The notes beneath the pieces were generated by a model. The model was not told where the DNA came from and ran no database searches. It was given only the letters and a program-made list of their open reading frames with translations. From Parabacteroides goldsteinii DSM 19448 = WAL 12034 (GTDB lineage: Bacteria; Bacteroidota; Bacteroidia; Bacteroidales; Tannerellaceae): 64,000 bases of DNA. The position numbers and the translations under genes are program-made. This document shows, piece after piece, positions 34,234 to 42,213 of this stretch (the stretch's first letter is position 1; each line of letters begins with the position of its first letter). The stretch spans positions 257,909-321,908 of the forward strand of contig NZ_KQ033914.1 in assembly GCF_000969835.1 (NCBI RefSeq). Reading direction: 5' to 3'.

Positions 34234-35496
34234 ATGATCAAACATATCATTAAATTAATATGGAACCAGCGGAAAAGTAATAGCTGGTTGTTGGGGGAAT
34301 TGTTACTTGTGACGGTTTGCCTGTGGTATATTGTAGATTATTTGCTGGTCGTATTATATACGTTCAGTGCACCGGTCGGTTTCGACCTCGACCATACCTA
34401 TAAGTTTGAGTTTAACGCCCGGGAAGAGGGGGCCGAAGGGTATTTGACACCTGGGGAGCACCCCGCCAAAGCCGGTGAAGATTTGTGGGAGGCGATGGAG
34501 CGCATACGCAGGATGCCGGGCGTGGAAGAAGTGGCTTTATCCAGGTTTGGCGTTCCTTATAATAGCATGGATAATTACCAGCCTCTTCGCCGGGATACGC
34601 TTTCGGATGCTGTTTCCTGCCGTATCCAGTTTGTTACTCCGGAGTATTTCGATGTATATCGTATTGGTTCCGCTATTTCCGGAAATCCTGAAGAACTGAA
34701 AGAGGGGATAGGCGGTATGAAGGTTATTATAACCCGGGATGCGGCAGAGAGGCTTTTTCCGGAGAAAAGTGTAAAGGACGCAGTAAAACAGACTGTTTAT
34801 ACAAATAATAATTCCGGAACGATGACCATTGGCGGAATTAGCCAGGAGGTCCGCCGGTCGGAATTTAGCAAGGTGGGAGCAAGGATTTATATTAATCAGA
34901 GTGAGGCGGAGGTAAAGACCGTCTCGGCAGAGATGTTACCCTGGATGGAAGTCTCTGTGCGGGTTAAACCGGAAGCCGACAGGAACTTTGCCGATACATT
35001 TATGCAGGAGAAGAGTGACCAGGTGGAGATCGGTAACCTCTATCTTCAGAATATTATCCCGCTTTCCAATATAAGGGAAGATGCTTTGCGGGACGGAAAA
35101 GGGGAGATGAAAACGCGTTTGTCCATCCTGCTTTTCCTGCTGGTGAATATCTTTCTGGGGATTGTCGGTACTTTCTGGTTCCGTACCCGTCAGCGGCAGG
35201 GGGAAATGGGACTTCGGATGGCATTAGGGGCTACACGGGGGCAGTTGAGGATGACGGTGTTGGGCGAGGGGCTCGTGTTGCTGACACTTGCGTTTATTCC
35301 GGCCGTTGTCATCTGTCTGAATATTGCTTTTGCCAATCTGATCGATTCGAACCTGATGGATAACAGCCTCCTGCGTTTTGCGGGAGGGATGCTGGTCACT
35401 TTCCTGCTGATCGCCGGGATGATTATTGCCGGTATCTGGTATCCGGCCAACGAAGCGGCACAGCTGCAACCGGCAGATGCTTTACATTACGAATGA
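34234..35496 (+). CDS. Half-size FtsX/MacB-type permease, B4
   Basis: 420 residues, type B: MIKHIIKLIWNQRKSNSWLL, then PVGFDLDHTYKFEF, a periplasmic domain, and C-terminal helices with RQGEMGLRMALGATRGQLR. It ends QLQPADALHYE. It starts 20 bp after A4 and is the last gene of the cluster; a terminator follows at 35545. The frame is intact even though its presumed partner A4 is frameshifted. Confidence 0.85.
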   Translation: MIKHIIKLIWNQRKSNSWLLGELLLVTVCLWYIVDYLLVVLYTFSAPVGFDLDHTYKFEFNAREEGAEGYLTPGEHPAKAGEDLWEAMERIRRMPGVEEVALSRFGVPYNSMDNYQPLRRDTLSDAVSCRIQFVTPEYFDVYRIGSAISGNPEELKEGIGGMKVIITRDAAERLFPEKSVKDAVKQTVYTNNNSGTMTIGGISQEVRRSEFSKVGARIYINQSEAEVKTVSAEMLPWMEVSVRVKPEADRNFADTFMQEKSDQVEIGNLYLQNIIPLSNIREDALRDGKGEMKTRLSILLFLLVNIFLGIVGTFWFRTRQRQGEMGLRMALGATRGQLRMTVLGEGLVLLTLAFIPAVVICLNIAFANLIDSNLMDNSLLRFAGGMLVTFLLIAGMIIAGIWYPANEAAQLQPADALHYE

Positions 35497-35544
35497 TTAA
35501 AACCTCAAAGAATATAGAGTTAGTCACATATAGACTTGTAATTA

Positions 35545-35586
35545 AGCCCGGATCTGTAGCGAGTACACGTCCGGGCTGTTTTTTCT
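35545..35586 (+). terminator. Rho-independent terminator of the permease cluster
   Basis: AGCCCGGA (35545-35552) pairs with TCCGGGCT (35570-35577), followed by GTTTTTTC. Confidence 0.8.
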
Positions 35587-35607
35587 ATTCCGTTATATCA
35601 GTTATGC

Positions 35608-36174
35608 TCAGAAGGTCATGGAAGCATAAATGCCGAAATGTTTGTCACCGGCCAGTGGACTGAGGGTCAGGTTGTGCTTTTGGGCAAACGGACGGGTGAA
35701 GATATAGGCACTGCCGATACCCATGGCGGCTCCGGCGGCCACATCCCACCAGTCGTGCTTCTTGGCATACGTACGGCTCCATCCTACATAGGTTGCTACG
35801 GCATACGCCGGGATACCCCATTTCCAACCGTAACGGCGCTGGATAAAAGCAGCGCCTGTAAACGATACGGAGGTATGCATGGAAGGAAACGAATGGTTGT
35901 CGCTACCGTCGGGACGTTCTTTCTTTACCAGATACTTCAGTGCATAGGTCATGCCGACCGTACTTACACCGGCCAGTGCACCCTGTTTCAACCCCTGCCA
36001 GTCCTGAAGGATCAGCACGGTTGCCAGGCTCGCCGCAGGAGTAAGGCAGGCCAGCACGTCGCCCGATTTACGGACGGCATTACGGCTACCGCTTAGTTTG
36101 ACTTCTTGTGCATGGCTGTTGAAGCAGACCATGAATGCCAGAAGAAAGGTAAAAAGATAGGTTGTTCGTTTCAT
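35608..36174 (-). CDS. Secreted PAP2-family phosphatase
   Basis: 188 residues with a signal peptide ending near CFNSHAQ. All three acid phosphatase/PAP2 motifs are present: KYLVKKERP (K80, R87), PSMH (residues 97-100, with H100), and SRTYAKKHDWWD (R134, H140). Few strong membrane segments are seen. PAP2 enzymes remove phosphate from lipids such as undecaprenyl pyrophosphate or lipid A in the periplasm. The short C-terminal tail (KHFGIYASMTF) ends in phenylalanine, as outer-membrane or surface proteins often do. The substrate is unknown. Confidence 0.85.
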   Translation of the reverse strand: MKRTTYLFTFLLAFMVCFNSHAQEVKLSGSRNAVRKSGDVLACLTPAASLATVLILQDWQGLKQGALAGVSTVGMTYALKYLVKKERPDGSDNHSFPSMHTSVSFTGAAFIQRRYGWKWGIPAYAVATYVGWSRTYAKKHDWWDVAAGAAMGIGSAYIFTRPFAQKHNLTLSPLAGDKHFGIYASMTF

Positions 36175-36207
36175 ATTTTCTTTGTTGATGCAAAGTAGAA
36201 ACGGAAG

Positions 36208-36384
36208 TTACCAGAACTTATTGTTTTCAGCACTGTATTCAAAGCCGGCAACGGCAAGTTTATGGACAAGCATGTCCTTGTCTACGTCCATCTTACGGCA
36301 TAATTCATCAAGGGATGCATATTTGTCGCGCAGTTTCATGTTAACTACGCTGAAAAGCATCGTCGGGTCTTCGGGAAGTTTCAT
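36208..36384 (-). CDS. DUF4250 domain small protein
   Basis: 58 residues, translated by hand on the minus strand: it begins MKLPEDPTMLFSVVNMKLRD and ends FEYSAENNKFW. The pattern of an N-terminal LPxDPxxLxSVVNMKLRD followed by a leucine-rich helical middle (SLDELCRKMDVDKDML) fits the DUF4250 family of short cytoplasmic proteins found in Bacteroidetes. Function is unknown. It stands between the PAP2 and diacylglycerol kinase genes in the same direction. Confidence 0.78.
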   Translation of the reverse strand: MKLPEDPTMLFSVVNMKLRDKYASLDELCRKMDVDKDMLVHKLAVAGFEYSAENNKFW

Positions 36385-36480
36385 TGTTATGTGTAATTAA
36401 AATTAATAGTGAATATTTGAAATAACTATTGTTTGTTCTGTTTTGTTTAAAATGTTCTGATTTGTTTAAAACGTACGGAT

Positions 36481-36858
36481 TCAACATAAAGCAATCAGCT
36501 TGGGAAAAAAGATGATTCCGCCTACTATTGCGGCGGCAATCGCCATTAACAATACGGCTCCGGCTGCCAGGTCTTTGGTCCGTTTGATTGCTTCGCTATA
36601 TTCGGGCGATACAAAGTCGGCAATAGCTTCCAGGGCTGAGTTGACGGCTTCGGCTGCCAGCACGGCACCGATCACGATTACGACAGCAACCCATTCCATG
36701 CGCGACAACCCCAGAAGAACACCGGCAATCACCACGCATACAGCTGCAAAACAATGTATCCAGGCATTATGTTCTTTCGTGATCAACAAACGTATCCCGT
36801 TGAACGCATACCGGAAACTCCGTAGCCGCTTGCGGAAAGTAAAGCCATCATTCTTCAT
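36481..36858 (-). CDS. dgkA: Diacylglycerol kinase family protein
   Basis: 125 residues with three membrane helices. It contains the conserved HNAWIHCFAAVCVVIAG, then AAEAVNSALEAIADF (the E-x-x-N-S-x-x-E active-site pattern) and YSEAIKRTKDLAAGAVLL. This is the DgkA/undecaprenol kinase type, which phosphorylates diacylglycerol or undecaprenol at the inner membrane. The start at 36858 gives the family-typical N-terminus (FRKRLRSFRYAFNGI); the ATG 8 codons upstream is less likely. Confidence 0.9.
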   Translation of the reverse strand: MKNDGFTFRKRLRSFRYAFNGIRLLITKEHNAWIHCFAAVCVVIAGVLLGLSRMEWVAVVIVIGAVLAAEAVNSALEAIADFVSPEYSEAIKRTKDLAAGAVLLMAIAAAIVGGIIFFPKLIALC

Positions 36859-36895
36859 ATATCCATTCTGTTGAGGTGGCAAAGATAGGTATTTT

Positions 36896-38164
36896 TTATG
36901 ATTCTTCCTCTTCCTCCGTCAACGGTCCCAATTCCGGTATGATTGCACGGGCTTCACGGCCGCTCAGGGTGTCTACGTCTTTCAGCTTGCGTTGGATGGC
37001 GCGGGTACGGGTTCCGAGCACTTCTTCTATCTGGCCGCTGGCCGTTTGCAGGTTCTTCTGCGCTTTTTCCAGCATGCTGCCTACCTTTTCGAACTCTTTC
37101 TTTACTGCACCGAGTATGGTCCATACTTCGCCGGAATGTTTCTGGATGGCCAGTGTGCGGAAACCCATTTGCAGGCTGTTCAGGATAGCGGCAAGGGTGG
37201 TAGGACCGGTTACGACAACCTTATAGGTCCGTTGCAATTCATCCAGCAGGGCGGAACGGCGCACTACTTCTGCATAAATGCCTTCGAAGGGAAGGAACAT
37301 AATGCCGAAATCGGTCGTCGCGGGGGGAGCCAGGTATTTGTCGGAAATGTCTTTTGCCATCTTTTTAATGGTTGTTTCGAGCAGCTTGCCTGCCGTTTCG
37401 ATAGCCTGCGGGTCGGCATTGTCGTAAGCGTCCAGCAATTGTTCGTAAATATCTTTGGGAAATTTGGCGTCGATGGGGAGGTAAACGTATTCGCGGATAT
37501 CGTCACGCCCCGGGAGCTTGACGGCAAATTCCACGACCGCGTCCGAACCTTTGCGGGTGTGTACGTTCGCTTCGTATTGTTCCGGTGCCAGTATTTGTTC
37601 CAGCAACATGCTCAGTTGTATTTCTCCGATGTTTCCTCGTGTCTTCACATTGCTCAGTACCCGTTTCAGACCGCCAACGTCCTGCGCCAGTGTCTGCATT
37701 TCCCCTAAACCTTTCTGCACGCTTTCCAGTTGTTCGGTAACGAGGCGGAAAGACTGGCCGATGCGGTCGTTCAGTGTCTTCTGTAATTTTTCGTCTACCG
37801 TGACGCGGATTTCATCTAGGCGCTTTTCGGTGTTGGCAACCAGCAGGCGCTGCTGTTCGTCGAGGTTGGCGAACTTTTCCCGTTGGAGGTTGTTGAAAGA
37901 AGCGATGCCCCGGTCGAAAGCCTCCCTGAATTCGTTCATGGAGCGGGTCAGTTCTTCCCGGTTGTCGCGGGCAACGATACGGCCCTCTTCGCGGTTCAGC
38001 CGGAAGTCTTCCCGGAAGTTTTTTTCAATGCGTTCGAAAGAACGTTGCATTTCATCGAGCAAGCGTTTCAGTTCGTTTTGTGTATCGGATTTATCCTCTT
38101 TCGGGCGGAATAAGATTTGTAAAACAATGATAATAAGAAGTCCGCAAATAATTAACCAGTTCAT
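36896..38164 (-). CDS. rmuC: DNA recombination protein RmuC homolog
   Basis: 422 residues. An N-terminal membrane helix (LIICGLLIIIVLQILF) is followed by a long coiled coil (~residues 25-150) and the RmuC core with TRGNIGEIQLSMLLEQILAPEQYE, VYLPIDAKFPKDIYEQLLDAYD and FGIMFLPFEGIYAEVVR, which belongs to the PD-(D/E)XK-like nuclease fold (the D-AKFP motif is typical). RmuC limits inversions between short inverted repeats in E. coli. It is a single gene, leftward. Confidence 0.9.
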   Translation of the reverse strand: MNWLIICGLLIIIVLQILFRPKEDKSDTQNELKRLLDEMQRSFERIEKNFREDFRLNREEGRIVARDNREELTRSMNEFREAFDRGIASFNNLQREKFANLDEQQRLLVANTEKRLDEIRVTVDEKLQKTLNDRIGQSFRLVTEQLESVQKGLGEMQTLAQDVGGLKRVLSNVKTRGNIGEIQLSMLLEQILAPEQYEANVHTRKGSDAVVEFAVKLPGRDDIREYVYLPIDAKFPKDIYEQLLDAYDNADPQAIETAGKLLETTIKKMAKDISDKYLAPPATTDFGIMFLPFEGIYAEVVRRSALLDELQRTYKVVVTGPTTLAAILNSLQMGFRTLAIQKHSGEVWTILGAVKKEFEKVGSMLEKAQKNLQTASGQIEEVLGTRTRAIQRKLKDVDTLSGREARAIIPELGPLTEEEEES

Positions 38165-38252
38165 GTCGTTCTATTTTGCGGCAAAGATAGAAAAACAGTT
38201 CTTAGGGCAAGTGATTAAAAAGAGTTAAAAGGAAAAACATTCTTCATTAACG

Positions 38253-38285
38253 TTTGTTTTAGTCATACAAAGCGGCCTATATTTG
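38253..38285 (+). promoter_or_regulatory. Promoter of the tpx gene
   Basis: TTTG (38253-38256) and TATATTTG (38278-38285) are separated by 21 bp, a very good fit to the Bacteroidetes consensus. The start codon is 41 bp downstream. Confidence 0.75.
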
Positions 38286-38326
38286 TACGTCGCTTTTTAG
38301 TAACAAAAACATAAAATACTACAAAG

Positions 38327-38833
38327 ATGGCAAAGATAACATTTAAAGGTAATCTGGAAGTAAATACAAACGGAACATTACCGGCAGTCGGAGCAGAGGC
38401 TCCCGATTTCAAAGGAGTAAAAAGTGACTTATCTGAATTATCACTGAAAGAACTGAAAGGAAAGAACGTTGTAATCAATGTTTTTCCGAGTTTGGATACA
38501 GCCGTATGTGCTGCTTCGGTGAGACGTTTCAACAAAGAAGCTGCTTCTTTGCCAAATACTGTGGTGTTGGCTGTATCGAAAGATTTGCCTTTTGCGCACG
38601 GACGCTTCTGTACTACGGAAGGTATTGATAAAGTGATTACACTTTCTGCATTCCGCTGTTCGTGCTTTGAAGATAAGTACGGGATGCTGATGGTTGACGG
38701 TCCGCTGAAAGGGTTACTGGCCCGTGGCGTGATAGTAGTCGACGAAGCAGGCAAGGTGGTATATGAGGAACTGGTTCCTGAAATTACCAACGAACCGAAT
38801 TACGAAGCCGCAATCGCTTCGCTAAAAAACTAA
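38327..38833 (+). CDS. tpx: Thiol peroxidase
   Basis: 168 residues, normal for Tpx. The peroxidatic cysteine is C61 in FPSLDTAVCAASVRRF and the resolving cysteine is C95 in HGRFCTTEGI, the classical Tpx spacing. The enzyme reduces hydrogen peroxide and alkyl hydroperoxides in the cytoplasm with electrons from thioredoxin. It has its own promoter and is followed by a repeated terminator element at 38860-38917. Confidence 0.93.
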   Translation: MAKITFKGNLEVNTNGTLPAVGAEAPDFKGVKSDLSELSLKELKGKNVVINVFPSLDTAVCAASVRRFNKEAASLPNTVVLAVSKDLPFAHGRFCTTEGIDKVITLSAFRCSCFEDKYGMLMVDGPLKGLLARGVIVVDEAGKVVYEELVPEITNEPNYEAAIASLKN

Positions 38834-38859
38834 TTAAGTAGATTATTGTTTTTCATTGG

Positions 38860-38917
38860 TTAAAGTTAAGGGTTAGTGTAGAAGGCTGTCGGATGTGAAT
38901 CCCGCAGCCTTCGTTTT
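38860..38917 (+). terminator. Terminator within a 58-bp repeated element, copy 1
   Basis: The hairpin GAAGGCTG...CAGCCTTC is followed by GTTTT. The whole stretch from TTAAAGTTAAGGGTTA onward recurs almost unchanged at 49204-49262 after the susD gene. This copy also supplies the -33 box of the next promoter. Confidence 0.75.
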
Positions 38918-38944
38918 GTTGTACTGAAAACTTTCGTACCTTTG
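38915..38944 (+). promoter_or_regulatory. Promoter of the AAA-ATPase/nuclease gene
   Basis: TTTG (38915-38918) and TACCTTTG (38937-38944) are separated by 18 bp. The start codon lies 29 bp downstream. Confidence 0.65.
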
Positions 38945-38972
38945 CTCTTGTTGAATATAAAACAAAGCGAGT

Positions 38973-40685
38973 ATGGCTACAATGACGATACCTTATGCAG
39001 TTGCCGATTTCGTCGATTTACGCGAACGTGGTTTTTATTATGTGGATAAGACCAACTATATCAGTAAACTGGAATATTATAATGCCCCTGTTTTCCTCCG
39101 CCCGCGCCGTTTTGGCAAGAGTCTGCTTATCTCTACGCTGGCCTGTTATTATGATCGTACCAGGGCGGCACGCTTTGATGAACTTTTCGGTGGAACCTGG
39201 ATCGGTAGCCATCCTACCCCGGAACATAACCAATATATGATTGTGCGCTATGACTTCTCAAAGATGGTAATGGCGAACGATATGGACGGATTGGAACGGA
39301 ACTTCAATGATTTGAATTGTATTCCGGTCGAGATTATGGTGACACATAATCGGGATTTGTTCGGCGACTTTCAGTTTACTACTAAAGGTAATGCCTCAAA
39401 AATGTTGGAAGAAGCTTTAGGATATGCCCGTGAACATGGCTTGCCTAAAGTCTACGTGCTGATAGACGAATACGATAATTTCACCAACCAGCTGCTTACA
39501 GCTTACAACGATCCGCTGTATGAACAGGTGACTACTAAAGACAGTTTCCTTCGCACCTTCTTTAAAGTGATAAAGGCAGGTATCGGTGAAGGAAGCATCC
39601 GCACCTGTTTCTGTACCGGCGTATTGCCTGTCACAATGGACGACTTGACCAGTGGTTACAATATAGCCGAAATATTGACCCTGGAACCTTCATTCTTGAA
39701 TATGCTTGGTTTTACGTATGCGGAAACGGAAACGTATTTGCGTTATGTGCTTGATAAGTATGTGGGCAGCCAGGACCGTTATGACGAGATATGGCAACTT
39801 ATCGTAAACAACTACGATGGCTATCGCTTTAAACCGAAAGCCGAACGGTTGTTTAATGCCACTATCCTGACCTATTTCTTTAAGAAATTTGCTGTCAATG
39901 GCGGCAGTATTCCCGAAGAAATGGTTGATGAGAACCTCCGTACGGATATCAACTGGATCCGTCGTTTGACCATGTCGCTCGACAATGCGAAAGCGATGCT
40001 CGACGCGCTGATTATCGATGATGAACTGGCCTATAACGTAGCCGACCTGTCCAGCAAATTCAACAAGCAAAAGTTCTTCAACAAAGAGTTTTATCCGATC
40101 AGCCTGTTCTATCTGGGTATGACTACGATCAGAGATAACTATGTGACATCGCTTCCGAATATGACTATGCGCAGTGTCTATATGGATTATTACAACGATT
40201 TGAACCGTATAGAAGGAAATGCACAACGTTATGTGCCTACCTACCGGAAATATGACGGCGACCGCCGCCTGGAACCGCTCGTGCAGAATTATTTCGAACA
40301 ATACCTCGGACAGTTTCCCGCCCAGGTTTTCGACAAGATAAACGAAAACTTCATCCGTTGCTCATTCTATGAACTGGTTTCCCGTTATCTGAGTAATTGT
40401 TACACCTTTGCCATTGAGCAAAACAATTCGGTGGGGCGTTCCGATTTCGAGATGACCGGTATTCCCGGCACGGATTATTATACCGACGACCGTGTCGTAG
40501 AGTTCAAATACTTCGAGGCTAAAGATGCCGAAATGATGTTGGAATTTTCAGACCCCCGACCTGAAGATGTGGAGCAGGTAAAGAAGTACGCCGATGATAC
40601 CCGCCGGAAATTCCCCAATTATCAGGTACGCCAGTATATTGTATATATCTGCGCCAACCGCTGGTGGAAATGCTGGGAGGTATAG
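38973..40685 (+). CDS. AAA-ATPase-like protein with C-terminal PD-(D/E)XK nuclease domain
   Basis: 570 residues. The N-terminal domain has the family pattern IPYAVADFVDLRERGFYYVDKT and a Walker A-like RPRRFGKS (K49), then YVLIDEYDNF (Walker B). The C-terminal domain has TDDRVVEFKYF, with E510 and K512 forming the core of a PD-(D/E)XK nuclease. This matches the AAA-ATPase_like plus PDDEXK_9 architecture, which is present in many copies in gut Bacteroidales. Members are suspected of defence or mobile-element functions; none is assigned here. It appears complete and transcribed alone. Confidence 0.85.
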   Translation: MATMTIPYAVADFVDLRERGFYYVDKTNYISKLEYYNAPVFLRPRRFGKSLLISTLACYYDRTRAARFDELFGGTWIGSHPTPEHNQYMIVRYDFSKMVMANDMDGLERNFNDLNCIPVEIMVTHNRDLFGDFQFTTKGNASKMLEEALGYAREHGLPKVYVLIDEYDNFTNQLLTAYNDPLYEQVTTKDSFLRTFFKVIKAGIGEGSIRTCFCTGVLPVTMDDLTSGYNIAEILTLEPSFLNMLGFTYAETETYLRYVLDKYVGSQDRYDEIWQLIVNNYDGYRFKPKAERLFNATILTYFFKKFAVNGGSIPEEMVDENLRTDINWIRRLTMSLDNAKAMLDALIIDDELAYNVADLSSKFNKQKFFNKEFYPISLFYLGMTTIRDNYVTSLPNMTMRSVYMDYYNDLNRIEGNAQRYVPTYRKYDGDRRLEPLVQNYFEQYLGQFPAQVFDKINENFIRCSFYELVSRYLSNCYTFAIEQNNSVGRSDFEMTGIPGTDYYTDDRVVEFKYFEAKDAEMMLEFSDPRPEDVEQVKKYADDTRRKFPNYQVRQYIVYICANRWWKCWEV

Positions 40686-40910
40686 CGAAAAAACAGCATC
40701 GTTATTAATCATCGTTTGGTAATTCATATTTTATTCGTATACTTGCGGAAAATAAAATAATCTTTATGTGTTCAATAACTTCTAAATCAGGCATCATTTA
40801 TTTGGTGTGATAAACGGATAAGATCCTTCTTGTTTTCTGAGTTTATATTGTCGATTTCCCGGAACCGTGGGGAATCCCGTATCTATTATTGTTATATTAT
40901 AAAAGAAGTT

Positions 40911-42128
40911 ATGAATAACTGGAAAAAAGTATTCGCCATTATATGGACCGGTCAGTTCTTCTCTATCCTGACCAGTTCAATCGTTAATTTTGCAATCATC
41001 CTATGGCTTAGTTTTGAAACGAAATCGGCAGAAGTGTTGGCTTTTGCTGCCATAGCAGCCATGCTTCCGCAATCAGTATTGGGACTGTTTACCGGTATCT
41101 TTATCGACCGTTGGAAAAGGAAGCGGGTGATGATACTGGCAGATAGCTTTATCGCTTTCTGTACATTGATCCTGGCTGTCCTGTTCTACCTGGATATAGC
41201 GAAGATCGAACATATTTATATTTTGTTGGCTTTACGTTCGGTAGGTTCGGCTTTTCATATGCCGGCCATGCAGGCGTCGGTCCCTTTGCTGGCTCCGAAG
41301 TCGGAACTGATTCGTATTGCCGGCATCAACCAGATTATCCAGTCTGCCTGTAATATTGCCGGGCCGGCCCTGGCTGCGCTTTTCATCTCTTTTATGGAGA
41401 TGACGAATATCTTGCTGCTGGATGTGATTGGTGCGGCTCTGGCATGTACTTCACTCTTGTTTGTGAAAATCCCCGATCCGGATAATACGGAAAAAACGCA
41501 GAAAGTACATCTCTTGAAAGAAGCGAAGGAAGCCTTGACAGAGGTCCGTGCACAAAACGGATTGTCGTGGTTGTTTATCCTTTCTATCATTGCTACCTTC
41601 TTTATTATGCCGGTCAGTGTTTTGTTTCCGTTGATGACGTTGGACCATTATTCAGGGAATGCTTTTCAGATCAGTCTGGTTGAAGCAGCCTGGGGAATAG
41701 GCGCCTTGCTGGGCGGTGCTTTTCTGGGGATGAAGAAGTTTAAGCTGAATGAGATTTCATTGATAAACTGGATGTATATCCTGTTGGGAGTTACGTTCGG
41801 ACTATCCGGTATTCTGCCGGTTTCAGGTTACCCGTTGTTTGTCGTATTGACGGCGGTCGGCGGTATATCCGGTTCTCTTTATATGGCCTCCTTTACGACG
41901 GTGGTACAGACACGTATCAATCCGGTGGTGATGGGACGTGTGTTCTCGTTTTATATGAGTGTTAGTCTGTTGCCTTCGATGATCGGATTGTTGAGTACCG
42001 GATTTCTGGCGGATACGATCGGTATTGGAAATACATTTATCATCGGTGGAGGACTGGTGGGAATGATCGGATTGATCTCGTTTGCTTTGCCAGCCATAAA
42101 AGAATTGAAGAAGGGATTTGATAAGTAG
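40911..42128 (+). CDS. MFS transporter
   Basis: 405 residues from the ATG at 40911 (MNNWKKVFAIIWTGQFFSIL); the frame extends 27 codons further upstream without similarity. Twelve hydrophobic segments are visible, with the MFS loop motif FTGIFIDRWKRKRVMILAD between helices 2 and 3. The pattern with QSACNIAGPALAALFIS is like the macrolide/MefE and enterobactin-exporter (EntS) group. Probably an exporter; substrate unknown. Confidence 0.85.
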   Translation: MNNWKKVFAIIWTGQFFSILTSSIVNFAIILWLSFETKSAEVLAFAAIAAMLPQSVLGLFTGIFIDRWKRKRVMILADSFIAFCTLILAVLFYLDIAKIEHIYILLALRSVGSAFHMPAMQASVPLLAPKSELIRIAGINQIIQSACNIAGPALAALFISFMEMTNILLLDVIGAALACTSLLFVKIPDPDNTEKTQKVHLLKEAKEALTEVRAQNGLSWLFILSIIATFFIMPVSVLFPLMTLDHYSGNAFQISLVEAAWGIGALLGGAFLGMKKFKLNEISLINWMYILLGVTFGLSGILPVSGYPLFVVLTAVGGISGSLYMASFTTVVQTRINPVVMGRVFSFYMSVSLLPSMIGLLSTGFLADTIGIGNTFIIGGGLVGMIGLISFALPAIKELKKGFDK

Positions 42129-42134
42129 TAAAAG

Positions 42135-42202
42135 GTCTCACTATGGCACACTTATCCGTGTTCATCTGCTTAATCTGTGTCATCTGTGTGCCATAGTGAG
42201 AC
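42135..42202. terminator. Long-stem bidirectional terminator with (ATCTGTGT) repeats in the loop
   Basis: GTCTCACTATGGCACAC (42135-42151) pairs perfectly with GTGTGCCATAGTGAGAC (42186-42202). The stem is bordered by A and T runs and lies between convergent genes. The 34-nt loop holds near-repeats ATCCGTGTTC, ATCTGTGTC, ATCTGTGTG, an oligonucleotide family scattered through many Bacteroidetes genomes. Confidence 0.75.
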
Positions 42203-42213
42203 TTTTGTAACAT

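Noticed and set aside
36182..36400. 72-codon plus-strand frame
   Set aside because: It is antisense to the DUF4250 gene (36208-36384, minus), which has a clear family pattern.
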